Origin: Drosophila persimilis
Taxonomy: Eukaryota > Arthropoda > Insecta > Diptera > Drosophilidae
DNA: 64,000 nucleotides
Assembly: GCF_003286085.1 (NCBI RefSeq)
Contig: NW_020825289.1
Span: forward strand, 8,990,001 to 9,054,000
Reading direction: 5' to 3'
The notes beneath the pieces were generated by a model. That model did no database searches, was not told the DNA's origin, and saw nothing but the letters and a program-made list of their open reading frames with translations. Positions 24,907-36,823 of this stretch are shown piece by piece; the stretch's first letter is position 1; every line of letters starts with the position of its first letter. The position numbers were made by a program, and so were the translations under genes.

Positions 24907-25386
24907 TTTTAATTTTTCTTATATGTTAGTTTTTATAATCTTATATATCCTAATTGAACTTATATATTTATTAATACAACTCTTGCTCACGAAATATCCG
25001 GTAGGGGTCGTCCTTCTTAGTTTGGCAGATCGTTTCACTTTCTTTGTATTTTGGTTTTGTCGGTTTTGTTGGTTTTGTTTTTTTAAAAACTTTGGGTTTC
25101 TTTGGTTTTTTTTGTATTTACGAATTGCCTTGATTAGCTTTTTGTTTTATTTGTATTTTGCGTTGTATTTGTATTTGTATTTGTATTTGTATTTGTATTT
25201 GTATTTGTATTTGTTTTTGCACACCCTAAGCTCCGGTTTGTTTCCTTTTTATCTCACTTTTTTTTATCTATATCACACAGTCACTCCGCGTTTTTAATTT
25301 TGAAGGATTTATTCCATTAATTAATTGTCCTTCGGGTTTCGGCACGACGCAACACTTTTATCATTCGGTGCTTTTTAGACAACGTC
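24907..25386 (-). other. Retrotransposon leader with a (TTGTAT)n microsatellite
   Basis: This is the untranslated leader between the primer site and gag. A hexamer tract (TTGTAT repeated about ten times on the plus strand) occupies about 25150-25212. Such a tract is prone to slippage and could differ between copies. No reading frame of note is seen on the element's sense strand. Confidence 0.6.
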
Positions 25387-25404
25387 GCCCCACGTTGGGC
25401 GCCA
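25387..25404 (-). other. Primer-binding site, Lys-tRNA type
   Basis: On the minus strand TGGCGCCCAACGTGGGGC follows the 5' LTR, sharing its last T. This is complementary to the 3' end of a lysine tRNA, the primer type used by gypsy. The shared base is usual for errantiviruses. Confidence 0.85.
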
Positions 25405-25935
25405 ATTAAACAACTGCGGTAGCGGATTGTGTTTTTAAAAAGTTTTTATTTTACTTCGAACTTCACTGATATAGATTTAAGTAGAGGGTCACAAAGGAAT
25501 TCCGGGCCAAGGGATTGCGCGATCTTAATATTTAGCTAGACTTTGCGGTGTCGCTGCTGGATCAAGACTGATTTGAACTTTCTGATCTTTGCATCGTTGA
25601 TCCCTTTCGGGAATCGTTTTTCTATAAACATTTCAATTGATTTCGCCATCCCGAGTATTAGATTTCGTCATCCAAAGAGAGAACTGTAAAAGGCCTAAAG
25701 TGCAGGATCTGCAGAAAGCCGGGAGTGAGATTGTTTATGAGAAGCCGGGTGTGGGCAAACATTGGTTTTCCATTTAGGCGAGTGTCAAAGAATGGGATTG
25801 CGGCGGGGGCGCTTGAGATTGTACATCTTAGAAATCAATTAGGCGGAGGCCCAAGATTGAAATTGTTTTCGTTTTGGAAAACCAAAGATTGTTTACAACT
25901 CGTATAAGAGCTCAATGGAATTGGGTACGTTAACT
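25404..25935 (-). repeat. 5' long terminal repeat (532 bp)
   Basis: Read on the minus strand it runs from AGTTAACGTACCCAATTCC to TTAATT. It has the same length and apparently the same sequence as 18157-18688. As the upstream LTR it carries the promoter for the genomic RNA. I could not place a clear TATA box within it. Confidence 0.95.
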
Positions 25936-26014
25936 TACACACGTACATTTAAAGATAATACATATATTAAACACCGTAAAATTATAAGTGTATTTGGAGC
26001 TACGTTTTTAAGTG

Positions 26015-26020
26015 AATAAA
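26015..26020 (+). terminator. Probable distal poly(A) signal of TER94
   Basis: AATAAA lies in the plus orientation 80 bases right of the retrotransposon. Without the element it would be about 500 bases after the TER94 stop, a normal 3' UTR length. The Pka-R2 signal comes from the other strand about 175 bases further on. Confidence 0.5.
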
Positions 26021-26169
26021 AATGATAAATTCAAAGGTTTTCCCCCTACAACTCTTTTTCATCGAAGAAATGGCAGCTCCGATAGCTGATAGGTTCAGCC
26101 TGGTATGGAAAGAAGTTCAGTCGAAATTGAAGCCCTTCCACCTTTTCGTAGTTCTGTTTAAATAAAAAA

Positions 26170-29045
26170 AAACTTGTGCTTTTGTTTTATCGCTTTTATT
26201 AAACTTGTATTCATTCGTCATGTTTGCTTCTTTTGGATTTTTCCATTCCTGTTTCGCTTTTGTTTTTTGCATCTATTTCAATTGTTTGGTTTTTCTTTAA
26301 TGCTTTGCGACCACGAGGACTTTTGAACATAAAGTTTTTCTTTTTTAATGTATCCAATCGCTAGATCTTATAAATAAACTCGCCATTACTATGCCTTTCC
26401 GATTATGTAGCTGCTGGTTATTCAACTCAATGATTTGGCATTGGTACAAAGAATAAAGAACAGAGTTAAACAATAATTGTGTTAATGGCAAACAGAATTA
26501 AAAATGAAAGCAGACAATTTCTTAAAGATTTTATATTCCTTGCAGCTTGTTTGGCGCTTAATTGAAACAAGGTTTTTTCTTTCAATTTGTTACCGGTGTC
26601 TAAACTTTGAAATTTCTTGCAAATTTTTGTTGTTTTTTTACAATTTTATATATTTGTTTTTTCCTTTTGTCGGTTCTTCTTATTTTTGTTTGTTTTTTGT
26701 TTTTAGTATTTCTATTACACATACACATAATATAAATACGCTTTATGCATAATTACAACACAACAGTTAAAGTACGAATAGGTTTTCATTATTTTATTTA
26801 AAGTTTGTTTGCATTTGCGCGTTTCTAGAATTTTCATCTGCCCTTTCCACGGCTTTCTTTGAGCTTTGCTTGATATTAGTTTACAAAATATGGCGTGTCT
26901 ATATGTGTGTCTTATGTGTTTGTGTGTACGCATGTGTGTGTGTGGGTGTGGTTGTGTGTGTAGTTGGTATGTGGAAGAAAATGGCCAGCACTTTCAGCAT
27001 CTTAATTAATTTCTAGAAATTTAATCGTTCGATATATATTATTTTGTATTCTTTCTAAATCGTTTCTTCTAATTTTTTTTATTTTTGTTTTGTTGAAAAT
27101 TTTCAAGAATTTGTTGCTTTTAAAGTCTTGAACATAGACTAGACACCAATTATGATTAAAAACATACTCGTTTATATTTATATTTATGTATATATATATA
27201 TTATATAATTTATTACTATCTGCTGACAATTTGAACGATTTGTAGCAAATTTGATATTTCTTCCGTTTCTATTATATGTAGTTTCTTTTAGCTTTGAACA
27301 CCTGTCGACTGCTGGTATGCCAGTTTAATTTGTTAATTTCTATATACTATATATGTATGTATACCTATACACATACAGCTGTTAAGTGTATATGTGTTAC
27401 TGATTATCCGTCTACGATTTGTTTTAGTTACGCATTTTGTTCCAAACAATGAGGTTACATTCATTTCGTGTAAAGAACATAAGTAGTTGGAGTCGGTTAG
27501 GGTGTGGGGCGTAGGGTTTACCATAGTTTAAGCTCATTCAGTTATACATATAGAGTTATAGGTATAGGTGTAGGCATAGGTTAGTAATACAGGTAGTGAA
27601 CAGCAAACACAAAACAGAACGAATTACAGAAATGCACTCTAAGTACACATTAGCTAGGCCCTCGATATTATATTGCTTTGTTTTTGCTCTCTACACTCTC
27701 TACAGCCCGAACATACTGGAAACGAAATTTGAAGCAGTTTTAGCACACAGCATTTCACTCTCTCTCTCTCTCTCGCTCGATCTGTATCTCTCACTCTGCT
27801 AAATTTCGTATTTGTTTCGCTAGTTTTTCTCAAAGTTTTCTAAGTTGATCCCATGCAACATATTGATTGTGCCTGTAGCATTATACGCCTGTTTAATTTT
27901 GGTTTTCTCTCCGAGAACAGTTACATTCTCTCCTCATTCGTTATAGTGAGATCGCTTGCGAATGGTAGTGGTAGTATAGAAGGAGTAGTAGTAGTGGCTT
28001 GCAAATGAATAAATCAAACATTACTGCGTTTTTTCCGTTCAGTTGATTGGGAGTTTTACTCAGTTGCTCTATATTTTGCTCCTCTCGGGGTCTGAAACAC
28101 TCAGCTGCTCGACGTATAGACTAGTACATACATTGATTGATTTTTCAAAGTTAAATAAGTTAGATTTTCATTCTCCTCTATACATACTATGCAGTACATA
28201 TATGTGTTTAGCATTTATACTCATTCGATCTGCTGATATAAACTTGTTGCTTGATGTGTGTGTGTTCAATTTGCTCTTATAGTTGATATATATTTGCTTT
28301 TCGCTTATCAATTAGTTAGCAGCCAAGGAAAGAATATGTGCGCTATGACTAAATAATGTATAAATCAATGGATAACAAATAAAAATATATGAATAAACAA
28401 AACTTAAATAAGTAGATTTAACAGTAGATTGCTTCCGTAGAACAGCCGCCAATCGTTTGCTAATGCTGTCCTCTCTTGTGGTGGCTTGAATCCGAGCCCG
28501 TTTAACGCTCAATTGAATACAAATTACATTACAAATTACAATTGCTAAATACTCGTACATACAATACAATTCTTAACTTGTTTGATATCTCATTTCATAA
28601 TCTTGAAACATTGCAAAGCATCTCAACATGATCAACATCGTATCCATCATCATCATCATCATCATCATTGACTTGTATCTTTATCTTTATCTTTAGCATA
28701 TTATTATAGATTAATTTCAATTATCAATTAAATATTCACGATTAAGATTTAATGATTTTTGTGTCCTTGCGTGTGGGTGTTTGTTTGGTATTTGTGCTTT
28801 GTTTGTGGTTTGTTGATTGGTTTTTCTTGCTTGTTTCTTGTCTGTTCCTGTGGTGTGTTGTGGAGTGGTATTGCTCATATTTGTTTTCAATTGAAATCCT
28901 AATTAAAATTCTAAGAAGCCTGCAATTGTTGTTCTTCGTAGGTTTTGTTGTTGTTGTTGTTGTTGCTGTTGTTGTTGTTGTAGTCGTAGCTATAGTTGGT
29001 AATGGTGGCTGGTTGTTTGATTGCTTTATTGGTGGTTCAGACTTT
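26170..29045 (-). other. Long 3' UTR of Pka-R2 (canonical terminal exon)
   Basis: About 2.9 kb of AT-rich non-coding DNA follows the canonical Pka-R2 stop on the minus strand. A minus-strand AATAAA lies near 26195, and further candidates occur near 26795. The region includes an ATC/ATG trinucleotide run (about 28645-28672) and a GTT/CAA trinucleotide run (about 28938-28980). The frames on either strand here are low-complexity artefacts. A long 3' UTR is common in neuronally expressed fly genes. Confidence 0.5.
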
Positions 29046-32000
29046 TTATCGTGTATCGGTGATATTGTTTTTGCTACCAAATATCTTCACCAGCTGTGAC
29101 TCGTAGTCATCAATGTTGCGCTTCATGATGTCCATGCACGGTCCCAGCAAACGCTCGAATGCCCTGACATCCAGGACTAAATGCAAATGGTTAAAAAGAT
29201 GGACACATTAGTTAGAGATTGTCGGATCATGGCACAATGGGTAAACACTTAGAGCATGCTGGAGGGGGGGGGGGGGGGGGGGGCTGAGGAGGTATTAGTG
29301 AGAGTGCTTAATTTTGAACGTGTTAAAACAGAACCCGCTCCAAATCGGATATCGTGTACCCTTCAACACCACAGGCCCCTTCTATCTATACTCGTATATC
29401 CGTCTCTTACCGATCCGATAATCATTTGGGATCTGTTTCAGCATCGGACACTGACATGATGCCCTTGTGCTCTGTATGGAAAAGTGCGTTGGGTTGGGTG
29501 GTGCGGTGTGGTGTGGATAAATCAAGCAAAATGCGCGTGTTTGTGTGCGTTTGAAATGAAAACGATTCGATATGAACTGAACTGGGAAATTTTTAATAAT
29601 TCTTGTAAATCGATAAGCTAGACAATAAATTTGGATTAGGATTACTCTTCACTGAACTGAACTGAACTGAGCCCAACGGAGCCAATCGTTTATAGATTGG
29701 TGTTGCGGCGGGCCATTTCGGTGAACATCTGCTCATAGATCACAATGTTACGCTTGAGCACGTCGGTGAGGAAGCCCATGATGCGTTCAAAGGCCTCCGT
29801 GTCAAGGACTGGACGGAGATTTCAGATTAAATTAAAACATAATATAATGATGGTGCACTAAAAGCAGTCTACGCTACGGTCAAGGCTACAGGTAAAACTA
29901 CTGCCTAATTGAGCTGCAGATTGTCAAAGTAGTCCCGCAGATCCTCTTCCAGGTAGCGATAGTCGCTAATGCCACGCTGGAGCAACCGATTGCAGTTGCC
30001 CATGAGGCGCTCAAAGCAAACTACATCCAAAGCTACGAAACACACACACACACGCACAACACGGGCATAAGGCGAGGCGATTTCGACAGGAAAACAAAGA
30101 ACAAACAAACGAAAGCATTAACGATTAGCCAAGGCAGGATGAGGAGTAGCTGGGGGATCAACTTTAAGCGGCGTCCGCGCACGCGGCAACACTCACATGC
30201 AAGCCGGACATGGCCACCCGTGGCGTAAACGGAAGCGGCACGTGGCCGATGTGTCACCAGCGCCAGTTCACCAAAGTACTGGCCCTTGCCCAGCTGCGAT
30301 ATCTCCACCTCGGCATCGTCTTGATCCATGCGCACGGACACGGTGCCCTCCTCAATGAAGTACATGCCGTCGGCAGCGTCACCTAAGGAGTGGAAAAGAG
30401 TGCATGAGAAAAGCCAATGCAGCCGACACCATAATTCATACCCTGCTTGATGATCCGTTCGCCGGACTCGAAGCTCTTTGTGATCAAAGCATCAGCCAGA
30501 TTCATGCGTTCATAGTTCTGCGGATACCACAATGGTTATACGTGTATCTGTTCGAAGGAACCTCAACTCTCAACCACTCACCTGCAAGGCCTTGAGCATG
30601 GGCACGTTGTTCAACAACTCCTCATACATTTTTCGCTTCTTGAAGGCGGACTTCAGGAGAATGCGTCGGAAGGTCTGACGGTCCATGGCCCAGAGCAGAC
30701 CATTGGTTTCCGCCTGCACGGTGGCCGCTCTAAAAAATGTAAAATCAATATTAAAAAAAGCTAAAGATAGACACGCGTATTAGCACATTATAAATGTCGT
30801 CCAGACAGCGAGGAAAATTTGCCATAATCAGAGGTACAAACAGACAAACACGTACCTGGGCATATTGTAGAGCAGCGCTAATTCGCCGAAAAGTCCAGTG
30901 TGATTATAGGTGTTAATGTGCTTGTCATTAATATAGACTTTGTAGATGCCCCTGCGGAGATATAGTAACGGGTTGAGGGGCAAAAATTCATTTGAATTTA
31001 ATGCAATTTATAATTTCTACGTCTCTGTCTCTGTCTCTGGCTGTGTGCGTGTGCGTGTGCGTGTCCGTCTGTGTGTGACTAAGTACTCATCAATATGCAA
31101 ATGCCTATTAATGGCATATCCATATCGAACGCCGATTCAAATTGCAATTCAAATAGAAATTAATTAAGTGTGTATGATAGCTGGCTTAGAGGGCGGGAAA
31201 TTGGGGGAAATAGTGGGAGTCTCGTACATTTTCATTCTACGAACGCTTCATTTCAGCGTAAATGAAACTCATTTGATAGGTTTAAATTTATAGATATATC
31301 ATCTAACATCTATTGCCAAACAATTTAGCTATTTCTCGAAGCCTTCACAAGAGTAAAATATATCTCACAGATGGCTAGTATTCATCTTTCCGTATAGCTA
31401 AAGTATTGCAGTCTTTCTCAGAATATGTTGTTTCTATGGTATTCAAGTATGTATATCGAATCTCTACACTTCCCTCTTCTGATTCAAGTATCTTTAGGAT
31501 TACTTTCTGTATAAACACAGCCCACATCTATAGAGGATTGCTTGGGGGATTTTGTGATTACATTTATCTCTGTTTAACTTTAGTCCTGAATTAAATATGA
31601 TGACTGCCACACACACATACATCATTGATGAGGATAGATGGGAAATTTGTTCGGTTCGGTTCGGTTTTTGTTTTGTTTTACTTACGATTCAATAACATAA
31701 AAGTTATCGCCATCGTCGCCCTGGCGTATGATATAATCGCCCGGCTGAACCTTCCTCTCGAACATCGCATCCAAGACTTGGTTCATCTGAAAGACAGGAA
31801 GGACGCACAAGCAAGTTTGCTGTTAGTGAGAGGCAGACAGAGTGGGTCTGTGGGTGGCATAATCCCCACGCAAAGGGAAACCGCAGGCAGACACTTATTC
31901 GGGTTAAGCATCCGTGGCTCTGCGCGGGGGATTATGATTTATGTGCGGCAGTCGACGAACCTGTTCCTTTTCGAGCGAACGGAAGAGGAGAACATTTTTC

Positions 32001-35000
32001 ACCGACTCGACCAGACGGGAACGCTGTTCATCTGTTTTTGGGAATATGGCAGTGGCTCCCTCATCATCATCATCCGCCTCCGGATCGTAGGCCTCGGCGA
32101 AGACTGATTTGCGGCGTGAGTTTTGCATAACGGGTGGCTCTGTAAAATTCAATTCAGAAATAATCGCATATTAGTCGACTAAACAGCATCAATGAGTACC
32201 AAAGTTCAATCAATCCCATGATAATGGCTGCCCCAATTAGTGGCAAAGATAGACAGCCTCTCAATGGGCCAAATGGGCATGGGCATGGACATGGACATGG
32301 ACATGGACATGGACATGGACATGGACATGGACATGGAATGTGCTGCTCCAGCTCCAGTTGGGTCCATAATTAAAATTTCAAATGAAACTGGCAGTGGCTG
32401 TGGCTGTGGGGAAGACCTCACATTTCACAGAGCAAACATCAGATTCGGAAATGGTATTTGGTTGCTTGTGCCAGTGCCAGTGCCAGTGCCAGTTCCAGGA
32501 ATTCTAATTGCACTCATTGTGTTTCGTATTTCCAGGCCAGAGAGGGACAGAAAACTGCATAAATGCTGGATAGACCTCTACTATCTGGGGATTTCCAGGC
32601 AAACAAGAATTCTTGTCAAACATTCAGTTGCAGTCGTAGCTCTCTCTCCCTTTTCTTAGAAGGGCCAGAGACAGAGCCAGCTGGCCACTAGGCCAAACTG
32701 CTGTGCAAGTAATTATATATACATAAGAGTACTCGTCCTCGTACTCGTACTCGTACATATAGTATGAATGCGATCTGTAGAGCCGCAGCAGCAACACAGC
32801 ACAACACAACACAACACCAAAAGTGTCTCTGTCCGCTTGGGGCTTGTTTTTTGTTGAGTTTTTTTTGTTTTGTCGGTGAACCAAATTGGGGGTTTTGCCA
32901 TTGCTTACCAGCCAATAAATTGCCAGACACCTGAGTAGACATTTTCAATTGCAGTTTTGTTGCTTGGGGCTGTGCGTGTCTCTGAATTTAGATACGATTT
33001 CAAATCACTTGTAACGACGAGACGAGTCAGTCAGTCACACAGAAACAGAAACCAGTTAGGCATGAACACGTTTAAATATTGTATAACTATGATATAAAAA
33101 AAAGGTAACAAAAAATATATACATCTATCTACGTATCTATCTGTATATACACATATTGTTTGAGGTACATATAGGCACATAATGTGTGTGTGCAGCTTGC
33201 GGGCCCAAGGTGACTGTTTTCCGAGCAGTAGATGCACGGTGTGTTCTACTATTTTAGCTTTCCCGTCACACGCGGCGAATGCGTAATAAATATTTATGCA
33301 CTTGAATGTTTCGGCGACGGCGACGGCGACGACGACGACGGAGGCGGTTGAGCCTTCAACAAGTCAGTCACTGCGCTCTCGAGTCTCTCTGTCTCTTGAT
33401 TCGATTTCAGTTACAGATTTCCACTGACTGCCATCCTTTAGCTCTTCAGCGTCAATCCGGTTGTCGTTCTTGGTCTCGTTCTCGGTCTCGGTCTCGTTCT
33501 TGTGTCAAGTTGCCAACTGGAGTGTCGGTTTAATGATGCAATTACACAGACAGACACGCACAGAGTGCGAGCGACTGAGCCACAAAAATTGTACGGGTAA
33601 ACCAGGAATGACGGAGTGCTGGTGGGTAAGGGGCTAGAGCAGGAGGAGACGGAAACCATGAGTGGCGTCTTGTCTGTCCGGATTGTGCGGGCATCAGGCA
33701 TCAGACATCAAGCACCAAGACAATTGCAGAGCTCTGACAGTCAGGCAACACTCTTCGGTTGGACATCTCTTCAGTCCATAGTTGTGGATGTTTTAGGAAT
33801 TTTGATTTGATTTAATGCTCAACAATTTTGTGGTTGGACTAAGGACAGGGTAGAAAAGAGCCCACCTCTTCCATTGCTTCCAGATTCATTCTTTCAGAAT
33901 CGAGCCCGAGAATGGAAAAACAAAATGAATGCAAGGTTTGCTGGGATTGAAGGATTGAAAAGGTGTTTTGCTGTTTGTTGGTGGAAGTGGAATAAATCCA
34001 TCCTTTATAAAGTTCTCTTTTTAATCTGCCCGAACGCACACACGCGCAAACTTTAAATATAATTAGATAATGGAAGCACTGATGAAAGTACTTCAATTAC
34101 GTAAGTTTCCCATCAACCACACACCCCATTTCCGCACACACACACACACACTTGTTGGGCAAGTTGGAGGAATTTAATTAAGAATGGAAAGTAAAAAAGA
34201 GACGGGTTGCATTAATTTCATTAGTCAAATGAGAGGACACCCGACCGACCGACCGACCAACCGACCGACCGAACGACAGCGACAACTCTGGAAGGACAGC
34301 AACAGGCACAAGGACAAGAACAAGGACGAGTACGAGTACGAGTACGAGAACTCAAACTCAAACGATGACAGCATTCATCTGACGGTATAACCGAATGAAT
34401 GACCAACGGTACTACTACCAACGGTGCTGAATGACAGTTGTTCGGAGTGTGTATGGTGCTATCCTGTTGACGTTTGCCGAGTGACTGATGGACTGCGGCA
34501 GTGCCGTTTGTGGCACAAGAGCCGCAGCATCGGTGCCACCTCTGGAGCCGCCACTGAAGCCACTGTGTGGCATGATGACAGGCAAACGGGCCGTCAAACC
34601 AAAGCGGAAATAGTGCCTGCAAGTAGGCAACACAGAGCACGCCACTCAAGTGGTTTCCTCCCCCCTTTCATCTATTTATACATATTTCTATGTCCATATC
34701 TATGGAACTGCCTCCTCTGTCCTGTCCTTCTCTGTTTTGTCGTTTCGGAATATAAATAGCAGCCGCAGCCACAGCCACACTCTTTGTCTTGATTAACATG
34801 GGCATTTTCTCTCTCTGGCTTTTCATATGGCAAACATACAGATTAATATTAAGCGCAACAGGAGGTCCACACCACTCCAGAGAGAGAGAGAGAGAGAGAC
34901 ACCTAGAGAGAGAGGGAGAGAGACAGCGAGAGAGGCACAGCAATTTCCGTTTAGGTTTTGGCCAGAGATACGTATATACCCAGGGACCTTCCACAAAACG

Positions 35001-36810
35001 CTGCTGGCATGTCAATAATGTTGAAATGAATGCCCCCCAACCACCCCGTCACCCCCCGTTAACCGTCGCCCCCCTGGCCATCATACCAGGGGCATGTCAT
35101 GCGCCCTGTGCGCCCAATGAAGCGTGGTTTGAGGCCCCTGGCTGAGCTGTTCATCAGTATGCTTCAATGGTCGCGCTCAGGCTCCAGAACCCTCCACTCC
35201 CAGAAGCTTATCCCAGGCTCCTGTCTATGGTGGAGTCCCTTTGGTGCTTGTGCTGGTGGTGGTGCTGCTCCACCTGTAGTGAGTGTTAATAAAATGTTGC
35301 ATGGTCCGAGCTCATGGTCTCACCTCTCAGGCACACCTTTCCTGGCAGTACACACACACAGAAAGACACACCTCTGCTGCCTTTATTGGGGGCACATTTG
35401 TTTGGGTCTCCCCCGCCGTCTTTAAAGCTACAAAATTTAAACAAAAAGCTTGATCCCCAAATAGACATCAAAGCGTAAAAATACAGACACAAATCGATAT
35501 GGAGCGCTCCAGCAGGGGAAGCGGAAAATAGATTACGGATGCAGGGGACCGCAGGGAGGAGGCAGGGGCAGGTAACGGCATAGCCATTGAAATCTATTTG
35601 CGTGTCAATTTCGCTCCAGTTGAGGCAGAGCTCGTAGAGATATTGAGGGCTTCAGTGAGCACGAGAAGAGCCCTTGGCCTGGGCCACGGGCACGTCGACG
35701 GTTTAATAGTGAGACGAAAGCCCTCCCCCAACTCCTCCTGCCATCCCGGAGCGAGCTCCAATGGAATATCAAAACTAGGATACGTATACGTATACACACG
35801 TATGTGTAGCCATATATATATGTATGTATATCTGTGGAATGAGAGCTGCATCCATGCTGTTGGCTCTGCTCTTTAGGGGCGGCGGCTGTGTGCGCAATTA
35901 ATAGATTTTTAATGGCAGGAACAGCAGCCGCCATTGCCACTCCTGCCACTCCTCCTGTCTGCCACTGCCACCTCCCCTCGATCCACTTGACATCCCATCC
36001 TCGTGGTGGTGCTGCTGCTGCAATCCCTCGAGGGCTGCGTGTTTGATTAACCGGAAGATAAACACGCAAAAGGAAGCTGTGAACAAAAGCCTCTGAGAGA
36101 GAGAGGCAGAGACAGGAACAAATTGAACTCTGCCAAAGCATCATTATTTAATTTGTTTTCAAGCTAAACCATACGGGCTACAGTGGTGGCCAAAGATTTA
36201 TGACCAGATGAGGTTGCGCCTAATTATCCGTATACCGAACACGTGCTGAACCATCAAGAGATACAAGATACACGGCACCAAAGTGTACACTGAACGGAGA
36301 CGAAAAAACTTTTACATTTCTTGTGATGCCGAAGAAGAAGACCCCATAAATCATGTTCCTAATATGAAATTATTGTCGGAGTTGGTCAGGGTTTTTATTC
36401 GCATTTTCCTGGGGGGTGATTTTTGCAAAACATCGACTGAAACTGACATTGCTGACGTCAGCCAACAAATTGCATGACGGAGAAATGGAAACTAAAAATA
36501 AACCTAGAAAGAATGTTGCAAGCCCCCCCCAAAGGAATGCCGACGCACACGCAAAGAAAAGGATGACAGGACACGCCATCGAAGGGCCCCACTCACCTTC
36601 TCCATCCTGGGAGTTGATGCTCTGCTGATCATCCTGACTGTGATCCTGGTTGACTGGGGCCGGACGATTGGCCTGCAGCTTATTGAAATAGTCGGCGGCA
36701 TAGTCGATCACATCCGGGGGCTGCTCCACCAGATACGCAATGGAGAACTGCAAGAGGACCTCCTTCAGCTCCTCGGGCACCTGGATACGCCGACTCGAAT
36801 CGCTCGACAT
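29046..36810 (-). CDS. Pka-R2: PKA type II regulatory subunit (canonical splice form)
   Basis: The coding exons, read on the minus strand, are 36597-36810, 31961-32139, 31686-31786, 30856-30951, 30582-30729, 30442-30517, 30197-30382 and 29046-29176. Phases close to 376 residues, the known size. The N-terminus (about residues 8-45, [20 protein letters not shown]) is the dimerisation/docking domain that binds AKAPs. RRKSVFAE around residue 83 is the pseudo-inhibitor site with the type II autophosphorylation serine. Two cAMP-binding cassettes carry [15 protein letters not shown] and [15 protein letters not shown]. The subunit holds PKA catalytic subunits inactive until cAMP binds, with roles in behaviour, rhythm and oogenesis. 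The acceptor for the first coding exon is at 36824, 13 bases before the ATG. Two further terminal exons are described separately. Confidence 0.96.
29264..29283 (+). repeat. Poly-G run
   Basis: About 20 consecutive G's lie in an intron between the second alternative and canonical terminal exons of Pka-R2. The exact length is likely to be unreliable in sequencing. Confidence 0.7.
29690..29808 (-). CDS. Pka-R2: Pka-R2 alternative terminal coding exon 2
   Basis: This 119-base exon begins after CCGTCCAG with phase 2, the same phase as the canonical last exon, and encodes 38 residues starting [20 protein letters not shown] before its own stop. It aligns with the canonical exon ([20 protein letters not shown]). 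It would replace the C-terminal helices of cAMP-binding domain B and give a 372-residue isoform. Intact frame, acceptor and stop argue against decay. Confidence 0.8.
29905..30032 (-). CDS. Pka-R2: Pka-R2 alternative terminal coding exon 1
   Basis: This is the terminal-type exon nearest the last common exon; the intron is 164 bases. It starts after TTTCGTAG in the same phase 2 and encodes 41 residues beginning [20 protein letters not shown], with an acidic/aromatic tail ending DNLQLN and a stop. It is more diverged from the canonical exon than exon 2 but keeps the LDxxxFERLMG core. The isoform would have 375 residues. No canonical AATAAA follows closely, so 3'-end formation is unclear. Confidence 0.78.
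32278..32336 (+). repeat. (GGACAT)n hexamer microsatellite
   Basis: About nine GGACAT units lie in the Pka-R2 intron just upstream of its second coding exon. They create artefactual Met-Asp repeat frames, which I do not treat as genes. Confidence 0.85.
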
Positions 36811-36823
36811 ATTTGTGTTGTCT

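Larger units (their letters stand above)
18157..25935 (-). mobile_element. Gypsy-type env-bearing LTR retrotransposon, full length
   Basis: The element is 7,779 bases and reads on the minus strand as 5' LTR (25404-25935), primer-binding site, leader, gag (24906-23662), pol (to 20138), env (20121-18699), polypurine tract and 3' LTR (18157-18688). The four-base target duplication TACA lies at 18153-18156 and 25936-25939. Both LTRs are 532 bases and look identical, so insertion is recent. The gag/pol/env order, the Lys-tRNA-type primer site and the absence of a Gag zinc knuckle place it among insect errantiviruses (gypsy, 17.6, 297-like). gag and pol are open, but the env frame is broken. I cannot name the exact family. 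Confidence 0.96.

Noticed and set aside
28742-29099. Val/Phe-rich and Thr-rich frames of 112-115 codons
   Set aside because: Produced by GTT/CAA trinucleotide repeats in the Pka-R2 3' UTR; low complexity.
32206-32659. Met-Asp and Met-Ser repeat proteins
   Set aside because: Translation of the GGACAT microsatellite in an intron.
34860-34930. GAGA tracts in the Pka-R2 introns as promoters
   Set aside because: Simple GA repeats are abundant across the introns and nothing else marks initiation there.
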